Part shown: positions 12,572 through 19,606 of the stretch, one piece after another
How positions within the stretch are numbered: the first letter of the stretch is position 1
Layout: each line of letters begins with the position of its first letter
Assembly: GCA_045634005.1 (NCBI GenBank)
Contig: JAZQZL010000020.1
Location: 1 to 19,606 of the forward strand
Origin: Flemingiibacterium sp045634005
GTDB taxonomy: Bacteria > Bacillota > Clostridia > Oscillospirales > CAG-272
DNA length: 19,606 nt
Direction: 5' to 3'
The notes under the pieces: generated by a model
What the model saw: the letters and a program-made list of their open reading frames with translations, nothing else
Databases searched by the model: none
What the model was told of the DNA's origin: nothing
Position numbers and translations under genes: made by a program

Positions 12572-13450
12572 ATGAAAATAAAACGCGAAAACGTTAAAAA
12601 TATCCTTTACGAGTGCGGTCTTGTCATATTCGGCTCGGTTATGTTCTCGATTGCAATGAATATGTTCTTGCTTCCGGCGAACATTGTCCTTGGCGGTATG
12701 ACGGGTGTCGCGACGGTGCTTAATATACTCTTCAATACGCCCGTTGGTTTAATGATAATCGCTCTTAATATTCCGCTTTTTATCGCCAATACGTATTTCC
12801 TTGGCACGGGCTTTCTTCGCAGAACGCTTATCGGCGTCGTCGCGACGTCAGTTGCAACCGACGTGCTCACGTTCTTCCCCCAAACCACAGAGGATCCGCT
12901 TCTCTGCGCGATACTCGGCGGTATCGCGATGGGTGCCGGTGCAGGCGCTATGATGACGCGCGGCTATACGACAGGAGGTACGGACCTTATCGCGTGCCTT
13001 GTACGCATCAAGTTCAAGCGCGTGTCGATGGGCACGATAATTATGATAACCGACGTACTCATTATCGTTGGTGCGGCATTCATCACGCGTGATTTCACGA
13101 GCATTTTCTACTCGGTCATCTGTGCGTGGGCGGCGGGGCGTGTGCTTGATATGATGATATCCGGCTCGCGCCGTGCAGGTCAGGCGTTTATCGTTACGGA
13201 AAAGCCGGACGAGATTGTAAAGCTTATTTTCGAGCGGCTTGACCGAGGCGTAACGGTACTCGAAGGTGTGGGCGCTTACACGGGAGATTCGAAAAAGGTT
13301 ATTATGTGCGTGCTCGGACGCGGACAGGTCTTTATGTTAAAGAAGCTTGTCAGCGAGTGTGACGAGCGTGCGTTCGTAGTTATCTCCGACGTTTCGGAGG
13401 TTACGGGCGAGGGCTTCCATAACCACGCCGTAGGCGACGGGGAAAAATAA
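12572..13450 (+). CDS. YitT family membrane protein
   Basis: A 292-aa protein with the two parts of the YitT family. Residues 10-195 hold five or six transmembrane helices with the conserved loop LPANIVLGGMTGVA (34-47) and its internal echo TRGYTTGGTDLIA (129-141), reflecting an internal duplication. Residues 205-285 form the cytoplasmic DUF2179 domain (VTEKPDEIVKLIFERLDRGVTVLEGVGAYTG). The family is presumed to be transporters of small solutes; the substrate is unknown. GGGAG lies 10 nt before the ATG at 12572. A TATAAT at 12526-12531 could be the -10 box but has no good -35. It ends at a terminator. Confidence 0.92.
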   Translation: MKIKRENVKNILYECGLVIFGSVMFSIAMNMFLLPANIVLGGMTGVATVLNILFNTPVGLMIIALNIPLFIANTYFLGTGFLRRTLIGVVATSVATDVLTFFPQTTEDPLLCAILGGIAMGAGAGAMMTRGYTTGGTDLIACLVRIKFKRVSMGTIIMITDVLIIVGAAFITRDFTSIFYSVICAWAAGRVLDMMISGSRRAGQAFIVTEKPDEIVKLIFERLDRGVTVLEGVGAYTGDSKKVIMCVLGRGQVFMLKKLVSECDERAFVVISDVSEVTGEGFHNHAVGDGEK

Positions 13451-13462
13451 AATAAAAAGATT

Positions 13463-13504
13463 ATGGCGCGATTAAAATTAACAAAATCGCGCTATCTTTT
13501 TTTT
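13463..13504 (+). terminator. Terminator of the YitT gene
   Basis: An 11-bp stem (13463-13473 / 13485-13495, one G:U) with an 11-nt loop, followed by c and eight Ts. Confidence 0.88.
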
Positions 13505-13558
13505 GCGTTTCTTTGTATAATGTAATAGTGAAAATTTGTGCTGTAAGGAGGGTGTGAT

Positions 13559-15055
13559 ATGGCAAGAAAAAGACGTGCGCCGCACGGTGCCATCGACGAG
13601 GCGTATTGGGACAGCCTTGACAATACGGCGAAAATGATTCCTGCCATAACCACGTCGCGCTCTCCGAACGTATATAGGCTCACCGCCGTTCTCTTTGAGC
13701 AGGTCGAGCCCGAGATACTGCAGTCCGCACTCGAAAAGGCGCTCTCGATAATGCCGTCCTTTTCCCTCAAGCTGCACCGCGGACTGTTCTGGTACTATTT
13801 CGACACGAATACCGAGCATCCGCGTGTCAAGCCCGAGCGCACCTATCCTTGTCGCCCGATATACCGTGCAGGAGAAAAAGGATTCCTCTTTCGCGTGACC
13901 TATTTTGAGCGGCGTATCAACCTTGAGATGTACCACGTGCTGGCAGACGGACTTGGTGCTCTTTGTTTTATGCGTTTGCTCGTTTATTGCTATTTTAATT
14001 TGAAAAATCCCGAGCAGGTGCCAGAGGACTTTATACGCTGCGAATCCGATATAGTCGCGCGCGATTTCGGGGAGGACAGCTTTACCAAAAGTGCATCGGA
14101 TTCTCTTAGGGATGACACCGAAAGTGAGTGTGATGTTGACGCCTACCGCATCGGCGGCTACAGTTACGACAGCTCGCGGCTCGGCGTGCTTACTGCGCTT
14201 TTGCCCGTTGACGCTATGCTAGAGCTTTCGAAAAAGCACGGTGCCACACTCAGCGAATACCTTACGGCGCTGCTTATCTGGTCGATATACAACACAACCT
14301 ACAGGCGCAGCTCAATGAAGCGTCCGATAAGCGTGAGCATACCAGTAAACCTTCGTTCGATGTTCGATTCAAGCACGCTTCGCAACTTTTTCGGGCACGT
14401 GAACGTAAGCGTTACGCCGGACAGGAGCACCCGCTTTGACGACGTTCTCGCTTCTGTAAAGGTGCAATTCAAGCGCTGTATGACACGCACGTATTTCGAG
14501 CGTCAGATAACCTCGCATGTAAATATCGAGCGCATACCCGGTATAAAGCTCGTGCCGCTCGCGATAAAAAACGCGGTTATGCGCTACTACTTCAAGAAGA
14601 ACGCAAGGCTTCACACGATAACGCTCTCAAATCTCGGCCGCATTACGCTTCCCCCGATGCTTTCGGGGAGGGTGGAGCGCTTTGAGGTAATAATCGGTGC
14701 ATCGGATACGCACGTTAAAAAGGTGGCGCTTTGCTCGTATGAGAATAATCTTGCGCTGACGTTTTCCTCGACGGTCGACAGTAACTCGCTCGAGCAGTTT
14801 ATGCTCTCGCATCTTGCAAAAGAGGGCGTTGAGGTTGTTATATCCTCGAATGAAACACCTGCGCCAATACGCGACAAGACAGCGAAAAAGGAAGCGAAGC
14901 TTTTAAAAAAGTCCGAAAGGAAGGCGCAAAAGGCGACACGCAAGGCATACAAAGCCGTCGCCAAATCGAATAAAAAGGCAAAAAAAGCCGCCGCAAGGAC
15001 GGCGAAAAAGGCTAATAAAGCCGCCAAAAAGCGCGAGAGGGGTGAGAAGCAATGA
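13559..15055 (+). CDS. Condensation/alcohol-acetyltransferase-fold acyltransferase with histone-like basic tail
   Basis: A 498-aa cytoplasmic protein of the CoA-dependent acyltransferase superfamily (condensation domains, PapA, alcohol acetyltransferase AATase). The catalytic HxxxDG motif is intact as HVLADG (H126, D130, G131). The second half has the family's ISVSIPVNLRSMF (about 261-273) and FFGHVNVSV segments that shape the acyl tunnel. Substrate and product are unknown; homologues are commonly labelled alcohol acetyltransferase. Residues about 439-498 are an unusual low-complexity tail almost entirely Lys, Ala and Arg (KKAKKAAARTAKKANKAAKK), like histone H1, predicted disordered or amphipathic. 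AAGGAGGG (13545-13552) sets the ATG at 13559. The stop overlaps the next start by 4 bp (ATGA), so the two proteins are translationally coupled. A TATAAT at 13516-13521 lacks a clear -35. Confidence 0.85.
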   Translation: MARKRRAPHGAIDEAYWDSLDNTAKMIPAITTSRSPNVYRLTAVLFEQVEPEILQSALEKALSIMPSFSLKLHRGLFWYYFDTNTEHPRVKPERTYPCRPIYRAGEKGFLFRVTYFERRINLEMYHVLADGLGALCFMRLLVYCYFNLKNPEQVPEDFIRCESDIVARDFGEDSFTKSASDSLRDDTESECDVDAYRIGGYSYDSSRLGVLTALLPVDAMLELSKKHGATLSEYLTALLIWSIYNTTYRRSSMKRPISVSIPVNLRSMFDSSTLRNFFGHVNVSVTPDRSTRFDDVLASVKVQFKRCMTRTYFERQITSHVNIERIPGIKLVPLAIKNAVMRYYFKKNARLHTITLSNLGRITLPPMLSGRVERFEVIIGASDTHVKKVALCSYENNLALTFSSTVDSNSLEQFMLSHLAKEGVEVVISSNETPAPIRDKTAKKEAKLLKKSERKAQKATRKAYKAVAKSNKKAKKAAARTAKKANKAAKKRERGEKQ

Positions 15056-15714
15056 GATATTGCTCACACTGCGGCGTAAAGCTCGCAAACGACATCGAGG
15101 CGTGCCCGCTCTGCGATATGCAGACCGAGCAAACGAACGGCGATTTCGCGCTAGACTACCCATATGTAAAAAGCCGTTTCTCGCGCGGGCTTCTTTTGAA
15201 GCTTATAACGTTTACTGCGCTCGTATTTTTGGCGGTAAGCTTTATGGTCGACCACTTTGTGCCGACGACAAGTCCTTGGGTGTTTATTGTTGCCGCGGCG
15301 GTCATATATCTTTGGATAAGCGCAATAAACGTACTTCGTCATACGCCAAATCCCGCGTCGATCATACTGTGTCAGCTCATAAGCGTTGGCGGACTTACGT
15401 TCGCAATAGATTTTCTGACCGGATATTACCGCTGGTCGGTAAATTACGTTATACCGTTTCTTATCATAGCGGCTTCGCTCGCGCTTACCCTTATGATGCT
15501 CATTCGCCCGCTCAAATTCCGAGCGCTCACGATATATCAGCTCGTTATAGCTGTGCTTGGCGTTATGTCGGTACTGCTTTGGATACTTGGCTGGTCGGAG
15601 GTTGAGTGGCCCGTCGAAACCGCGGCGTTCATCTCTGCGCTTTGCTTTTTGCTCACGCTTGTATTTTCCTCTAAAAGGACAAAGAGCGAGCTAAAAAAGC
15701 GCTTTCACGTGTAA
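15052..15714 (+). CDS. DUF6320-like zinc-ribbon membrane protein
   Basis: A 220-aa protein. Residues 1-22 form a zinc ribbon (C4, C7, C18, C21); residues about 45-200 hold six probable transmembrane helices in closely spaced pairs, and the C-terminus is basic (SSKRTKSELKKRF). This matches proteins labelled DUF6320, which in Clostridia often sit directly after an acyltransferase of the type encoded upstream, as here, with an ATGA overlap. A role in presenting or moving a membrane-bound substrate for that enzyme is inference. A GAGGGG site in the upstream coding region serves its start. No terminator follows; the cyclophilin gene begins 30 bp later and may be co-transcribed. Confidence 0.85.
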   Translation: MRYCSHCGVKLANDIEACPLCDMQTEQTNGDFALDYPYVKSRFSRGLLLKLITFTALVFLAVSFMVDHFVPTTSPWVFIVAAAVIYLWISAINVLRHTPNPASIILCQLISVGGLTFAIDFLTGYYRWSVNYVIPFLIIAASLALTLMMLIRPLKFRALTIYQLVIAVLGVMSVLLWILGWSEVEWPVETAAFISALCFLLTLVFSSKRTKSELKKRFHV

Positions 15715-15744
15715 TAATTTTTATTTATATAAAGGAGAACAACA

Positions 15745-16227
15745 ATGGTACAGATCAAAATGGCAGACGGCGGAATCATCAAGCTGAAGCTCCGCCCCGA
15801 CGTTGCACCTATCACGGTTGCAAACTTTGAAAAGCTTGTCGGCGAGGGCTTTTACAACGGACTTATATTCCACCGTGTAATCGCAGGCTTTATGGTTCAG
15901 GGCGGCGATCCTACGGGTACGGGTATGGGCGGCTCTGCTGACAACATCAAGGGAGAGTTCGCAATTAACGGTGTTCCCAACAATTTGAGCCACAAGCGCG
16001 GAGTTATCTCGATGGCACGCACACAGATTCCCGACAGTGCAAGCTCGCAGTTCTTCATTTGCCACGCTGACGCAACCTTCCTTGACGGTCAGTACGCCGC
16101 TTTTGGCGAGGTAGTAGAGGGCATCGAGGTCGTTGACCGCATCGCGTGCGTCGACACCGATATGCGCGACAAGCCCATTCGCGACGTTGTTATGGAAGAG
16201 GTTACGCTTACTCCCGACGAGGAGTAA
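15745..16227 (+). CDS. Cyclophilin-type peptidyl-prolyl cis-trans isomerase
   Basis: A 160-aa cytoplasmic protein-folding catalyst that isomerises Xaa-Pro bonds. No signal peptide. Core motifs: FHRVIAGFMVQGGDPTGTG (42-60) with catalytic Arg44 and Gln52, SSQFFI (100-105) and FLDGQYAAFGEVVEG (112-126). The residue that corresponds to the cyclosporin-binding Trp is not Trp here, as in many bacterial cyclophilins, so low cyclosporin sensitivity is expected. AAGGAG (15732-15737) precedes the ATG at 15745. It lies 30 bp after the DUF6320 gene with no terminator between, so it may be the last gene of that unit. Confidence 0.95.
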   Translation: MVQIKMADGGIIKLKLRPDVAPITVANFEKLVGEGFYNGLIFHRVIAGFMVQGGDPTGTGMGGSADNIKGEFAINGVPNNLSHKRGVISMARTQIPDSASSQFFICHADATFLDGQYAAFGEVVEGIEVVDRIACVDTDMRDKPIRDVVMEEVTLTPDEE

Positions 16228-16255
16228 ACTTATAGGAGAACGCGGCTTTTTTGAA

Positions 16256-16318
16256 ATGAAAAGCGTCGTTTTCAACGACAGCAAAAAACTTCAAATTGCC
16301 TTCGCCACCACATCTTGA
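16256..16318 (+). CDS. Possible 20-codon reading frame or gene remnant
   Basis: An ATG-initiated frame of 20 codons (MKSVVFNDSKKLQIAFATTS) between ppi and its terminator. GGAG at 16235-16238 is 17 nt upstream, too far unless a hairpin shortens the gap. The opening MKxVxFNDxxxLQI is reminiscent of the start of longer clostridial hypothetical proteins, so this may be the stump of a deleted gene. It may also be chance. Confidence 0.25.
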   Translation: MKSVVFNDSKKLQIAFATTS

Positions 16319-16330
16319 ACGAGAATAGAA

Positions 16331-16370
16331 AAGGGATTAGTTGTCGCTCTCGATACTAATCCCTTCTTTT
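16331..16370 (+). terminator. Terminator after the cyclophilin gene
   Basis: A perfect 10-bp stem (aagggattag 16331-16340 / ctaatccctt 16356-16365) with a 15-nt loop, then ctttt. Confidence 0.85.
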
Positions 16371-16386
16371 GGGTTTTCGAAAACCA

Positions 16387-16420
16387 ACAAAAAGAGGCTG
16401 GCGTTTTGCCAACCTCTTTT
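16387..16420 (-). terminator. Bidirectional terminator of the 93-aa gene
   Basis: aaagagg-c-tggc / gcca-a-cctcttt with a short loop; read on the minus strand it ends in cctcttttt. A 14-bp perfect palindrome (ggttttcgaaaacc, 16372-16385) lies between it and the preceding terminator. Confidence 0.85.
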
Positions 16421-16423
16421 ACT

Positions 16424-16705
16424 TTAACCCTTTTTAAGCTCGGTTTCGAGCCAGATAAGTCCGTATTCAAACGCCTCGTGAAGACCGTTCTTCATACCGA
16501 ACTTGACGACCTTTTTGTCATCGGTGCTCTGGATCTGGATGAGCACCTGATCGGGAACCTCCTTGTCGCCGACCTTTTTTGTGGTCATAATACCGAGGAA
16601 GAGAATGTATTTCTCGTCCATATCGCCGTAGCAAAGCTGGTTTCCTTCGCGTACAAGGGGCTTGCCGCGGAACATTATATATTTATCATTGCTGATCGTA
16701 TTCAT
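16424..16705 (-). CDS. Small soluble protein of unknown function
   Basis: A 93-aa protein with no signal peptide or membrane helix and no family I recognise. The sequence is evenly mixed with alternating hydrophobic strands (KYIMFRGKPLVREGNQLCYG, KYILFLGIMTT, DQVLIQIQST) and ends in a helix (HEAFEYGLIWLETELKKG), suggesting a small alpha/beta fold. ATG 16705 is chosen over an upstream in-frame ATG because GGAGG (16713-16717, minus) lies 7 nt before it. The upstream region is AT-rich with several -10-like boxes (for example tataat at 16762-16767 on the minus strand) but no clean -35. Codon use and a dedicated terminator support a real gene. Confidence 0.8.
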   Translation of the reverse strand: MNTISNDKYIMFRGKPLVREGNQLCYGDMDEKYILFLGIMTTKKVGDKEVPDQVLIQIQSTDDKKVVKFGMKNGLHEAFEYGLIWLETELKKG

Positions 16706-16846
16706 CGAAAAACCTCCGTAAACATTTATAGTTATATTTATTTTAACATATTTTTTCGATGAATTATACAAACAAATTGTAAATTATCTTGCGAAATTAA
16801 AAAACATACACAGCCGAGGAAATTTGCGGTATATGCGCCGCCTCCA

Positions 16847-16875
16847 TTGACAAACATTACTTTTTGGGGTATAAT
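16847..16875 (+). promoter_or_regulatory. Consensus promoter of the DUF3048 gene
   Basis: TTGACA (16847-16852), a 17-bp spacer and TATAAT (16870-16875), a perfect match 38 bp before the start codon. Confidence 0.92.
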
Positions 16876-16913
16876 ATATAGGTAAAAACAAATAACGCGA
16901 GGTTTTACATATT

Positions 16914-18074
16914 ATGTTAAAAAATAAGTCTACAAAAGTCAGCATTCTCGCCGCTTTTCTCGCGGCAACGCTTGCCATTCTTGCTTCGTGCGGCGGTGGC
17001 GACGGCAGCGCCGATACTACTGAAAATCCATTCGGCGTAGACACGGTCACTCCTCCCGAAACAGACGTCGTGCCCGACACCGAGCCTGACGTGACGGAGC
17101 CTCCCGTCGTTGAACCCGTGGTAAACGAGCCCGATATAATAAATCCGCTGACGGGACTTGAAGCAGATGTCGACTACGAGCTTCGCCGTCCTATCGCTAT
17201 TATGATAAACAACATCAAGGTTGCAACTCCGCAGGAGGGTATTTCGTACGCCGATATTATGTACGAGTGTATCGTTGAGGGCAGACAGACGCGCCTTATG
17301 ATGCTCGTGTCCGATTACGAGAGCCTGCCTACCGTCGGCTCCGTGCGCTCCTCGCGCGAATATTACCTCGATTTCGCTGCGAATCACAACGCTATCTATA
17401 TGCACGCGGGCGGAAGCAATCAGGCGTACACGGAGATATGGCAGCGCTACGTTAACAACCTCGACGGTGTTAACGATGGTGGCGTTTCCTACAGATGCTT
17501 CTGGCGCGACACGTGGCGTATGAACAATATGGGCTACGAGCACAGTCTTATGACCTCGGGCGAGAAGATCGCCGCGGGAATTGAGTACAAAAAGTACAGC
17601 ACCGAGCTTGCAAACGGCTTTGACTCTCCGCTCGATTTCGTACCGTACGATACGGTAAAGATGCCTGAGGGCGGCGATGCGACTTACCTGCGCGTTACCT
17701 ATTCGACCGCGCACAAGCCTTATTTTGAGTACAACGCGAGCGACTGCCTCTACTATCGCTGGCAGTTCCTCGGCGACAAGCATATCGACAACGGAAACGG
17801 TAAGCAAATCGCTTTCACGAATATTATCGTGCTCTATCTGCCGACTGTGCATACGGGTGACAGCTACGGACATATGGACGTTGACACCGTGGGTACGGGT
17901 GAGGGCTACTATCTCACAATGGGTAAATACGAAAAGATAACCTGGAAAAAGACGAACGAGGATTCGCCCGTTAAGCTTTACAATGAGGCGGGTGAGGAGC
18001 TTCTCATCAACCGCGGTAAAACGTTCTTCCAGATCTGCACAAACGATATGAAGGCGAGCACCGAGCTTCGGTAA
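16914..18074 (+). CDS. DUF3048 (YerB-like) lipoprotein
   Basis: A 386-aa extracytoplasmic lipoprotein. Signal peptide 1-25 with lipobox LASC (lipidated C26), then an acidic Thr/Pro/Asp-rich spacer to about residue 70, and the DUF3048 region: the N-terminal half starts with NPLTGLEADVDYELRRPIAIMINN (from about 76) and contains the family's GSVRSSREYYLDFA and MHAGGSNQAY segments; the C-terminal half includes NIIVLYLPT and LYNEAGEELLINRGKTFFQI. This architecture equals Bacillus YerB, whose exact role is unsettled. The ribosome binding site is weak (GAGG at 16898-16901). Expression from a consensus promoter suggests constitutive production. The spacer resembles the TDT-rich linker of the SpoIIQ-like protein, a composition style common to exported proteins in this lineage. 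Confidence 0.93.
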   Translation: MLKNKSTKVSILAAFLAATLAILASCGGGDGSADTTENPFGVDTVTPPETDVVPDTEPDVTEPPVVEPVVNEPDIINPLTGLEADVDYELRRPIAIMINNIKVATPQEGISYADIMYECIVEGRQTRLMMLVSDYESLPTVGSVRSSREYYLDFAANHNAIYMHAGGSNQAYTEIWQRYVNNLDGVNDGGVSYRCFWRDTWRMNNMGYEHSLMTSGEKIAAGIEYKKYSTELANGFDSPLDFVPYDTVKMPEGGDATYLRVTYSTAHKPYFEYNASDCLYYRWQFLGDKHIDNGNGKQIAFTNIIVLYLPTVHTGDSYGHMDVDTVGTGEGYYLTMGKYEKITWKKTNEDSPVKLYNEAGEELLINRGKTFFQICTNDMKASTELR

Positions 18075-18240
18075 TTGCTTGCTTTGTCATCGCGCGCTTT
18101 GCGCCCTCGGTGCCCACTCAAAGCGTGATTTCACCATCGTTCGGTACCGCTAAACCGTCGTTGGGGTGCCGACACGGGTGTCGGCGAGGTCCCCAACTGC
18201 CCGTGTCGCGTTCCCCTTCGCTGTCCTATCGGTCCCTTGT
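18075..18240. repeat. Intergenic repeat element, copy B, with alternative hairpins
   Basis: Shares 18136-18154 and 18208-18221 with copy A (6890-6908, 6938-6952). Two stems use the same strand: gccgacac (18168-18175) / gtgtcggc (18178-18185), flanked by ttgggg/ccccaa, versus gacacggg (18171-18178) / cccgtgtc (18200-18207). They cannot form together. The element runs into the 3' end of the gerA-family gene, whose stop codon (18226-18228) it contains. Confidence 0.6.
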
Positions 18241-19606
18241 CCGCAGCCGCTCGCGTACTATGAGGCGCTTTAACGCCTTGCCGTTAAACGGAATGAGCGG
18301 ATAGAGGTAGTGGCGCCCTCCGTTTACCGTTTTGTTTGTTGCGGCGAGGACAATTATTAAAACAATGCCGATGACGTATCCGTACAGACCGCCGAGTGCG
18401 GTGGTTGTGAGAAGTAAAAGGCGCATAAACTTGATCGCATAGCCGAGCTCATAGCTCGACTGCGAGAAGCTTGATATCGCAGCGAATGCCATATAAACGA
18501 TAACCTCGGGCACGAACCAGCCTATCTGTACCGCAAAATCTCCGAGTATCAAACCGCCGACCACGCCGAATGTATTGTTTAGCGAGCTTGGCGTGTTCAT
18601 CGATGCGAGCTTTAGACCGTCGAGCGCGAACTCGACGGTGTATAACTGCAAAAGTATCGGCATATTGCACTCGGTGTCTACAGTGATGAACGAAAGCCAC
18701 TCGGGAATCCACGTCTCGTGTGTGATGAGAAGATACCACGTCGGTGTGAGAAGAAGCGTCAGCGCGAATACGAAATAGCGTAAGAGCCGAAGATACGAGC
18801 CTGTGAGTGGCGGAAAATAGTAATCGTTTGTTTCCTGCATAAAATCTAAAAGACACGTCGGCAGTATCATCGCCTCGGGAGAGGTGTCGACTAAAACTAT
18901 AACACTCCCCTCGAAAAGGTGCGCCGCCGCGGCATCCGGCCGCTCCGTGTAGCGGAATTTCGGGAACGGATCAAACCAGCCGCGCCCGATAAGACACTCC
19001 GCAAGGCTCTGTTGACCGAGCGTTAATGTGTCTACTTTTATTTTTTTGAATTTGTTTATCAGCTCTCGGACGTAATTATTGTCCGCCTTGCCGTCGATGT
19101 ATGATACAACAACGTCGCAGGGCGAAACGTCGCCGACGGACAAGTGTTCAAAGCGCAGATTTGTGTCGCGGACACGTCGGCGGAGCAGGGTAGTGTTCTG
19201 CTTTATCGTTTCGGTGAAGCTGTCGTGCGCTCCGCGAAGCACGCGGTCGTTTTCCGACTGTCCGACGCTTCGCATAGGGTACGTTCGCGTGTCGACGGTT
19301 ATGCCGACTGAATCGATCCCGTCGATTATAATTCCCATAGTGCCGCTCATAACGGCATATACAAAGCTGTCAATATCGCGCTGTACCGTCGCCTCGGTGT
19401 GAGGCAGATACTCTGCGGCGAACGCCTCGGCGTCGCTTACTCCGTCGAGGCTCTCAAGCTCAGCGAGATATATGAAAAGCCTATCCATAACGGCACTGTT
19501 TGCAAAGCCGTCCACGAAATAAAATCTCGCGCGCCGTCCCGCGATGACGCGCTCGCGCCCGACGAAATCGTAATTTATTCCGATGCCGAAAACTCGGTCG
19601 AGATAT
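18226..19606 (-). CDS. GerA family spore germination receptor subunit (5' end outside window)
   Basis: The reading frame stays open from the window edge (19605) to a TAG at 18226, so the N-terminus is missing; the visible part is about 459 residues. GerA-type A subunits form, with B and C subunits, the inner-membrane germinant receptor of spores. The cytoplasmic N-terminal domain is recognisable from FVDGFANSAVMDRLFIYL, the central VDTLTLGQQSLAECLIGRGWFDPFPKFRYTERPDAAAAHLFEG and DTSPEAMILPTCLLDFMQETNDYYFPP; the C-terminal half has about five membrane segments with GLILGDFAVQIGWF and PFNGKALKRLIVRERL. Expected to be under sigma-G control, but the promoter is outside the window. The last residues (RTRDR) are encoded by repeat copy B, so the C-terminus may have been altered by that element. 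Confidence 0.93.
   Translation of the reverse strand, partial: YLDRVFGIGINYDFVGRERVIAGRRARFYFVDGFANSAVMDRLFIYLAELESLDGVSDAEAFAAEYLPHTEATVQRDIDSFVYAVMSGTMGIIIDGIDSVGITVDTRTYPMRSVGQSENDRVLRGAHDSFTETIKQNTTLLRRRVRDTNLRFEHLSVGDVSPCDVVVSYIDGKADNNYVRELINKFKKIKVDTLTLGQQSLAECLIGRGWFDPFPKFRYTERPDAAAAHLFEGSVIVLVDTSPEAMILPTCLLDFMQETNDYYFPPLTGSYLRLLRYFVFALTLLLTPTWYLLITHETWIPEWLSFITVDTECNMPILLQLYTVEFALDGLKLASMNTPSSLNNTFGVVGGLILGDFAVQIGWFVPEVIVYMAFAAISSFSQSSYELGYAIKFMRLLLLTTTALGGLYGYVIGIVLIIVLAATNKTVNGGRHYLYPLIPFNGKALKRLIVRERLRTRDR

Noticed and set aside
14887..15050. Lys/Ala codon repeats in the acyltransferase tail considered as a DNA tandem repeat
   Set aside because: No fixed repeat unit at DNA level; it is low-complexity coding sequence in an intact frame.
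16917..17873. 318-codon minus-strand frame opposite the DUF3048 gene
   Set aside because: No ribosome binding site or promoter, and the plus strand encodes a clear lipoprotein of known family.
1..19606. CRISPR array, tRNA, rRNA, prophage or transposase genes
   Set aside because: No regularly spaced direct repeats, no cloverleaf or rRNA-like segment noticed by eye, and no integrase, transposase or phage structural proteins among the reading frames. A covariance-model scan would be needed to exclude short RNAs.

Overview
The window looks like a chromosomal segment of an anaerobic, spore-forming member of the Clostridia (Bacillota), probably a gut lineage near Oscillospirales or Christensenellales. 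The evidence is a rubredoxin-rubrerythrin peroxidase, a GerA-type spore germinant receptor subunit, a SpoIIQ-like LytM protein, a Firmicutes-style L10 leader RNA, near-consensus sigma-A promoters with 17-bp spacers (TTGACA/TATAAT type), strong AAGGAG/GGAGG ribosome binding sites and many compact intrinsic terminators. Lineage placement is inference. No rRNA, tRNA, CRISPR array, insertion sequence or prophage was found.

Layout. Positions 1-690: rubrerythrin with terminator. 700-1452: a visibly AT-rich, self-contained minus-strand nucleotidyltransferase gene. 1490-3409: four small membrane-protein genes (DUF4234, DUF2752, two paralogous zinc-ribbon/DUF4190 proteins). 3407-4796: minus-strand M20 metallopeptidase with a perfect 18-bp palindrome on its -10 box. 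4801-6015: rplJ-rplL (minus) behind an L10 leader with an apparent attenuator; neither rplKA nor rpoBC is adjacent. 6073-6879: divergent tcdA. 6880-8015: minus-strand DUF6873-like gene and rpmB. 8171-9598: pgi. 9695-11020: a small P-loop protein and a lipoprotein. 11148-11559: a 107-aa protein of unknown family. 11588-12476: SpoIIQ-like M23 protein, with a 62-nt inverted-repeat structure just before its start codon. 12572-13504: YitT-family transporter-like protein. 13559-15714: a translationally coupled pair, an acyltransferase with a histone-like basic tail plus a DUF6320 membrane protein. 15745-16370: cyclophilin. 16387-16705: small conserved-looking minus-strand gene. 16847-18074: DUF3048 lipoprotein. 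18226-19606: gerA-family gene, cut by the window edge.

How it fits together. Most genes are single-gene or two-gene transcription units with their own promoter and terminator, so this is mainly housekeeping (translation, glycolysis, protein folding, tRNA modification), envelope and sporulation genes rather than one large operon. The best candidates for undescribed biology are the acyltransferase/DUF6320 pair with its lysine-rich tail, the inverted-repeat structure at the SpoIIQ-like start site, a repeated GC-rich intergenic element at the junctions near 6890 and 18136 that can form mutually exclusive hairpins in one copy, and the palindromic operator candidate at the M20 promoter.
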